From NCBI GenBank assembly GCA_018817865.1, contig JAHITG010000012.1, positions 1 through 10,420 on the forward strand: a stretch of 10,420 bases of DNA, given 5' to 3'. Below are positions 6,730 to 10,420 of the stretch, piece by piece. The DNA is from Spirochaetota bacterium (GTDB lineage: Bacteria > Spirochaetota > JAHITG01). Position 1 is the first letter of the stretch, and each line of letters begins with the position of its first letter. The notes beneath the pieces are model-generated. The model saw only the letters and a list, made by a program, of their open reading frames with translations, was not told the DNA's origin and did not search any database. The translations under genes and the position numbers were made by a program.

Positions 6730-6814
6730 TGATCGATCTTTTATTATAGACATTTACATTTCCAATAATTATTATTTTTCCCCCTCTATCTTATTAATTC
6801 GTCCTTACAGATAT

Positions 6815-6832
6815 ATGCTGGTAGCCAGGCAT
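6815..6832 (+). repeat. Hairpin with one bulge in the leader of the small unknown gene
   Basis: ATGCTGG and CCAGGCAT pair over seven base pairs with one bulged C around a TAG loop. A second small inverted repeat, TGGATT-GA-AATCCA, lies at 6846-6859. Both fall between the HicB-like gene and the next small gene, where I see no other feature. They may structure that leader; no known riboswitch or RNA family is recognised. Confidence 0.3.
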
Positions 6833-6879
6833 CAGGTATTTGAAATGGATTGAAATCCAATAAGAGTATGGAGGATAAT

Positions 6880-7062
6880 GTGTTTAAGATTGAAGGTAAC
6901 TCTATTAAATTTAGAGGAAAATACGGATACATGAAAATTACAAAATTAACTGCTGATTATTTTATTTATGGAAATGGCTGCATTGAAGAAATGAACCAAA
7001 TTCAGATCTCAACATATCAGCATCTGATACGCTTGATTAAAAAATATAACCTTGAAATATAA
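6880..7062 (+). CDS. Small protein of unknown function, 60 residues
   Basis: A short protein with no recognised family. It reads as a beta-rich N-terminal half (FKIEGNSIKFRGKYGYMKIT, then ADYFIYGNG) and a C-terminal helix ending LIRLIKKYNLEI. Its pI is basic and it has no signal or membrane segment. The GTG at 6880 is preferred because GGAGG (6870-6874) lies 5 nt upstream. An in-frame ATG at 6868 and TTG at 6850 would add four or ten residues but have weaker sites. The gene ends 17 bp before the convergent dgt stop. The good Shine-Dalgarno sequence and strand agreement with the HicB-like gene support a real gene. It does not resemble HicA, so calling the two a toxin-antitoxin pair would be speculation. 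Confidence 0.5.
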   Translation: MFKIEGNSIKFRGKYGYMKITKLTADYFIYGNGCIEEMNQIQISTYQHLIRLIKKYNLEI

Positions 7063-7093
7063 AAAATATCCGTTTTATTTTACAGAAGGTTAT
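7046..7093. terminator. Possible bidirectional terminator between convergent genes
   Basis: ATAACCTT (7046-7053) and AAGGTTAT (7086-7093) are perfect 8-bp arms that straddle the last codons of the small plus-strand gene and of dgt. Inside the 32-nt loop AAAT and AAAA can pair with ATTT and TTTT with small bulges, lengthening the stem. Its place at the junction of two convergent transcripts suits termination in both directions. Its low GC content keeps confidence modest. Confidence 0.35.
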
Positions 7094-8117
7094 CAGACCA
7101 TCTTTTCGGTTCAAATATTTTTTTATTTAATTCAATGGCTTCAATATCAGTTAATGATGCAAGATAATCTATAATGACCATCTCTTTCCTTATTTTTTTA
7201 ATTTTAATTTTTCTAAAAAATTTTTGAGGTATACCGGGATTATCTTTAAAATAAAGAAAAAGGTCTTTTAATATTTTTGCCGCTTTTTCTGATTCGCCGT
7301 TTATTTCAGGCAATGTATAAACTTCTTTAAATAAATAAGACCGGAGTTTTTCTGTCTCTTTTAAGATCAACTTACTCATATATATATGAGGTTTATTAAT
7401 GCTGCATTCGATGATATCATATACCATGGTGGATATTCTTTTTGAATGGATCTTTCCCAGTACGCGTATACATGATGAAGGAAAATCAGATGTTTTGATC
7501 AAACCTGACCTGATGGCATCATCAATATCATGATTAATATATGCTATGGAATCTGATACACGAACGATCTCACCTTCTAATGTGGAAGGGCAGTCTTTAT
7601 CTTGATAAGGAAGAAGTTTTTTACCGCCTTTCGAGTGTTTCATGATCCCATCTCTGACTTCATAGGAGAGGTTCAGTCCTCCCTGTTTCTCCAGTATATC
7701 CACGACACGGAGGCTTTGCCTTGCATGATTAAAGCCCAGCGGAGACAGGGCATTCAGAATATGCTCTCCGGAATGTCCAAAAGGTGTATGTCCAAGATCA
7801 TGGGCCAATGCAATGGCTTCAGTAAGATCCTCGTTAGCCTGCAGGGCTCTGGCAATAGTCCTTGCGATCTGTGTTACTTCCAGTGTATGGGTCAGGCGTG
7901 TTCTATAAAGATCATTTTTAGGAGCCAGAAAAACCTGTGTTTTATGTTTGAGCCTTCTGAAATACTTGGAATGAATGATGCGGTCTCTGTCCCTCATAAA
8001 GATCGTGCGGACGGTGCATGGTTTTTCATATTGCTGTCTTCCTTTTGAATTTTTGCTTAAAGTGGCATATTTAGATAAGTGCGCAGATTCAAACTCTTCA
8101 ATATTCTTACGTATCAT
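7080..8117 (-). CDS. dgt: Deoxyguanosinetriphosphate triphosphohydrolase-like protein (type 2)
   Basis: An HD-domain phosphohydrolase that cleaves dNTPs to deoxynucleoside and tripolyphosphate. The type-2 dGTPase-like group is usually placed in dNTP pool control. Its 345 residues carry the ordered motifs: RDRDRIIHSKYFRRLKHKTQ (42-61), RTRLTHTLEVTQIA with H77, ALAHDLGHTPFGHSGE with H106 and D107 then H110 and H115, and RVSDSIAYINHDIDDA (186-201) with the last metal-binding Asp. Length is normal for the family and the C-terminal helical part is present, so the protein looks intact. The ATG at 8117 lies 17 bp after the P-loop gene stop; its ribosome site is weak, so coupling to the upstream gene is likely. 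Last gene of the right-hand minus operon. Confidence 0.92.
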   Translation of the reverse strand: MIRKNIEEFESAHLSKYATLSKNSKGRQQYEKPCTVRTIFMRDRDRIIHSKYFRRLKHKTQVFLAPKNDLYRTRLTHTLEVTQIARTIARALQANEDLTEAIALAHDLGHTPFGHSGEHILNALSPLGFNHARQSLRVVDILEKQGGLNLSYEVRDGIMKHSKGGKKLLPYQDKDCPSTLEGEIVRVSDSIAYINHDIDDAIRSGLIKTSDFPSSCIRVLGKIHSKRISTMVYDIIECSINKPHIYMSKLILKETEKLRSYLFKEVYTLPEINGESEKAAKILKDLFLYFKDNPGIPQKFFRKIKIKKIRKEMVIIDYLASLTDIEAIELNKKIFEPKRWSDNLL

Positions 8118-8134
8118 GTGCCGGTTCTGTAATT

Positions 8135-8800
8135 TTATACAGCTCCTGTTTCAGCTGATTTCTTATAATAATCAACGAATCGGGATAGATCTTTTCGTAA
8201 AAGCTTTATTTCATTACTATTGTTATCAAGTACAAAAATAGGCATTTTGATCCGTGATTTCAGTTCTTTCTCTCCATCATTGGTTAGAATCAGTTCAAAA
8301 TCATCATTTTTATAGTAGGCGTGCATAAGGTCCGGTGGAACAATATGGTCATCAATATTCTTCTCTTCGGTATTTTTATACCTGTCTTCGTTCCGTTTTA
8401 AACAAATGTCGAATGAAGTTTTAATATAGAGGATGATGGTATTATCTAAAAATTCCCGGGTGAAATTTTTTAGTGCTTCCCGATAATTGGCTCTGCTGAA
8501 TTCAATGAACAGCATTTTGTCCGGGCGGACTTGATCTAAAACAATTGAATTCATTTCTTTCAGAACATCATCGATGATACTCCAGTCTGTTACGGCAAAG
8601 CCTCCATCTTTCTTTTCATGTCTTAAGGCTTTTGTATCCTCTTCAAGCAATTTTTGCAGAATGGGAAAATCATCAATTCTGCTGAATTCTTTTGCGATCT
8701 TCTCTTCGGAAAAGTACTCTTTTAGTAGTTTAAAGATCAGTGATTTTCCGCATCCGGGGCGGCCGAGCAGCATGATAAACGGCAATTTTTTCAATATCAT
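8135..8800 (-). CDS. P-loop NTPase, nucleoside/nucleotide-kinase-like, function unknown
   Basis: A 221-residue cytoplasmic protein with a strand and Walker A at the N-terminus (PFIMLLGRPGCGKS, P-loop 13-20). A hydrophobic strand plus acidic residue, MLFIEFSR (96-103), could act as Walker B. LKRNEDR (134-140) resembles the Arg-rich LID of small kinases, followed by a DDHIVPPDLM segment. The overall plan is like adenylate kinase or deoxynucleoside kinases, but I do not recognise the family and assign no substrate. The start has a good ribosome site (TAGGAG, 4 nt before the ATG). It lies 46 bp after the MBL gene and 17 bp before dgt. Sharing an operon with a dNTPase makes a nucleotide-related role possible. 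Related P-loop proteins without kinase activity are an alternative. Confidence 0.85.
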   Translation of the reverse strand: MILKKLPFIMLLGRPGCGKSLIFKLLKEYFSEEKIAKEFSRIDDFPILQKLLEEDTKALRHEKKDGGFAVTDWSIIDDVLKEMNSIVLDQVRPDKMLFIEFSRANYREALKNFTREFLDNTIILYIKTSFDICLKRNEDRYKNTEEKNIDDHIVPPDLMHAYYKNDDFELILTNDGEKELKSRIKMPIFVLDNNSNEIKLLRKDLSRFVDYYKKSAETGAV

Positions 8801-8846
8801 TTTACTCCTATTAATAATAACTAGACTTCTATTTTAGTATAATATA

Positions 8847-10154
8847 TTATTTTATTTCTATTTCTCCATTTTTTATTATATACTGATTATACTCTTTTAC
8901 CCCGGGAAGTAAAAATTTATCTGAACTGTTATGATATACCAGTATTTTCCCATTAAGCTTATTCTGTAATTTTTTAATTTCCGTGTAATATGTATGAACC
9001 GTATCTTTTTTAAAAAATTCGACTTCGTGGAATATGAGATCACAATCGTTATACCAGGAACTGTCAACAGAGGTACATTGGGGGTGCTTCTTCTCAAATT
9101 CTTCTGAATAAAAAGTATCTCCGCTTAAGGCAAAGACATTATTTTTGTACCTGATCTTGAGGCCCAGAGTACCTGAGCGCAGGACGTGATGAGACAGGCG
9201 AACCGTAAGATAGCCATGGTAATAGGGCAGTGTAGAATGGGGTATTATATTGATGTGATTGACCAGATCGTTAAAATCCGGGAAGAGGAAAGTATAGATC
9301 TTTTCCAGTTGCTTAAAGATCCTGAATGTGGTGATCAGATTAACGGGTTTATTCCTGATGGAAGCATATTCCAGAATAGAGGAAAATCCTTCAATATGAT
9401 CTTCATGTACATGGGATATAAAGTAATCTGTAATATTATCCCAGGGGAAATTGATCTTTCTTAAAGCTAAAAAAGGTTTGGCCATTACATCAACCCAGAT
9501 ATTTCTGCTTGCATATTGAATAATAAAATTACTGGTATGCCCGTGAAAACCGTTACCGCTCCCTAAAGGTATGATCGACAGTGAGTTAAAGGGTCCAAAA
9601 AAACTCTTTTTATAAGGTATTAATAATTGTGCGATCTTCTTATGTATATTAAGAGAGGGATTGTTTTCCTGCCAGTCATAGAGAAGCCGGTCTTTATAAA
9701 ATATTTGTATGTTACTTATCCCGTAATAGATCCTTACCCTATCATTCAGTTTATAATGAGTATCCGGTTTTATATATGTGCCTTTAAAGAATTTTTTAAT
9801 GGAGTTTCTTTTTACTATTCTGGTTTTTGCAATGTTGAAGGTCTGATTAACCGTATATTTAAGCCGGTGATATAGATAACGAACATATTTTTTGTCACCT
9901 ATGTATATATTGGGAGAAGAAGTCTCTTTTTTATATATCATGTTCCAGATAACAAATTCTTCCCCCGTATAATTATCCCCGGCCAGTGTAATGACCGGAG
10001 GCAGAAGAATGATATATTTTGTCTTGATCTTTAATTCATTCAGGTGTTTGGATATCTGAGGGAATGTGCCTATTCTGATGTATTCATGGTCTATCTTAAT
10101 AATATCAGTATACAGGTATTTGTCACCTGCTCTAATATATGGTTTTTGATCCAT
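8847..10154 (-). CDS. Metallo-beta-lactamase-fold hydrolase with a 190-residue N-terminal extension
   Basis: The C-terminal part (about 190-435) is a metallo-beta-lactamase-fold hydrolase. It starts with LSIIPLGSGNGFHGHTSNF and contains the zinc motif SHVHEDHIEG (H248, H250, D252, H253), SHHV (H322/H323), FALSGDT (D346), IFHE (H376), VHT (H387) and VYHN (H408). The FHE, later His and final His order resembles RNase Z-like and related phosphodiesterases, so a phosphodiester or cyclic-nucleotide substrate is plausible but unproven. All metal ligands are present. Residues 1-190 match nothing I know. They are Lys/Tyr/Ile-rich without signal or membrane segment and could be a substrate-selecting domain. 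The start ATG follows the preceding stop directly (TAAATG), with GGGAAG about 8 nt upstream. Confidence 0.87.
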   Translation of the reverse strand: MDQKPYIRAGDKYLYTDIIKIDHEYIRIGTFPQISKHLNELKIKTKYIILLPPVITLAGDNYTGEEFVIWNMIYKKETSSPNIYIGDKKYVRYLYHRLKYTVNQTFNIAKTRIVKRNSIKKFFKGTYIKPDTHYKLNDRVRIYYGISNIQIFYKDRLLYDWQENNPSLNIHKKIAQLLIPYKKSFFGPFNSLSIIPLGSGNGFHGHTSNFIIQYASRNIWVDVMAKPFLALRKINFPWDNITDYFISHVHEDHIEGFSSILEYASIRNKPVNLITTFRIFKQLEKIYTFLFPDFNDLVNHINIIPHSTLPYYHGYLTVRLSHHVLRSGTLGLKIRYKNNVFALSGDTFYSEEFEKKHPQCTSVDSSWYNDCDLIFHEVEFFKKDTVHTYYTEIKKLQNKLNGKILVYHNSSDKFLLPGVKEYNQYIIKNGEIEIK

Positions 10155-10420
10155 TTAAAAACTTCCCGGTTCAAAAAAACCATTCTCCGTCCCGTTTCCC
10201 CTGTATTTCAGAGAGCCAAATTGAATGATGCGGATATCACTCTGTTTTCCTTTAAAGGGGGTATTAATACAGATTTTTTTCTTTAAAAAATCAATATTTT
10301 TTATTATACCCAGATCAAGCAGTTCATTATTTTTATTCCGTAATCCGACTAACGCACCATCAGAAAAGCCGGGAAGAAGATTCCTGATATTATAATAACC
10401 ATTTTTATTTAAAAGCTCTA
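10155..10420 (-). CDS. C-terminal end of an unrecognised protein (5' end outside window)
   Basis: An open frame enters from the right edge and gives 87 residues before TAA at 10157-10155. It starts ELLNKNGYYNIRNLLPGFSD in this window, continues through DLGIIKNIDFL and DIRIIQFGSLKYRGNG, and ends FEPGSF. I do not recognise it. It has no membrane segment in the visible part, and alternating hydrophobic and polar residues suggest beta structure. Its stop abuts the MBL gene start, so the two are co-transcribed and probably translationally coupled. This frame is easy to miss because its start is not in the window. Confidence 0.7.
   Translation of the reverse strand, partial: ELLNKNGYYNIRNLLPGFSDGALVGLRNKNNELLDLGIIKNIDFLKKKICINTPFKGKQSDIRIIQFGSLKYRGNGTENGFFEPGSF

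Noticed and set aside
6722..6879. tRNA or riboswitch in the gap between the two small genes
   Set aside because: No cloverleaf, anticodon arm or TTCGAATC-type T loop fits, and the hairpins match no RNA family I know.
6342..7079. Complete HicAB toxin-antitoxin pair
   Set aside because: No HicA-like frame occurs on either strand next to the HicB-like gene; the second small protein does not look like HicA.
7602..8048. 148-codon plus-strand open frame
   Set aside because: It lies wholly antisense to the well-conserved dgt gene, has Cys/Phe-rich composition and no ribosome site; it is a shadow of dgt codons.
9186..9464. 92-codon plus-strand open frame
   Set aside because: Antisense to the MBL-fold gene across its zinc-ligand region; no motif or ribosome site of its own.
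7080..10420. Antiphage defence operon built from the dGTPase, P-loop and MBL genes
   Set aside because: The dGTPase is of the common housekeeping type, and no integrase, other defence gene or clear composition shift is nearby; the evidence does not go beyond gene adjacency.

Overview
The window is a gene-dense piece of an AT-rich bacterial chromosome (GC roughly one third, by eye). I see no tRNA, rRNA, CRISPR array, transposase or phage gene. The best taxonomic guess is a spirochaete, with low to moderate confidence. It rests on the order M23 peptidase, bactofilin, tmk, YaaR (DUF327), because tmk next to a DUF327 gene is known from spirochaetes; Firmicutes share this pairing. The M23 protein has a short cytoplasmic N-terminus and a single membrane anchor. 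No sequence search was possible.

Left part, minus strand (about 1-3437): a compact operon driven by a near-consensus sigma70-type promoter at 3409-3437. In transcription order it holds a membrane-anchored LytM/M23 peptidase (2395-3345), a bactofilin (1921-2370), thymidylate kinase (1278-1922), a YaaR protein (817-1281) and a UDP-glucose 6-dehydrogenase cut by the window edge just after its catalytic cysteine (1-782). Bactofilin and M23 peptidase form a known cell-shape pair: the filament localises peptidoglycan remodelling. tmk and yaaR overlap by ATGA. The thymidylate kinase frame is intact and fully conserved but has no ATG, GTG or TTG start. One extra G at the bactofilin/tmk junction would restore a perfect ATGA overlap; this is the most notable anomaly in the window.

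Middle part, plus strand (3449-6341): a divergent promoter (3449-3478) drives a TatD-family hydrolase, an unrecognised 368-residue protein and a tRNA-dihydrouridine synthase, with 8-10 bp gaps. The tatD start lies so close to the -10 element that its mRNA may be leaderless.

Islet (6342-7079): two small plus-strand genes, a solitary HicB-like protein and an unknown protein of about 60 residues, sit in AT-rich DNA with four short inverted repeats. No HicA toxin gene is visible.

Right part, minus strand (7080-10420): a second operon transcribed towards the islet. It holds the end of an unrecognised gene, a metallo-beta-lactamase-fold hydrolase with a long novel N-terminal region, a P-loop kinase-like protein and a type-2 dGTPase-like HD phosphohydrolase. 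The last two suggest nucleotide handling, but only the dGTPase family is recognised. Apart from the tmk start problem, the islet and the two unknown proteins, this is ordinary housekeeping DNA; I found no convincing new multi-gene system.
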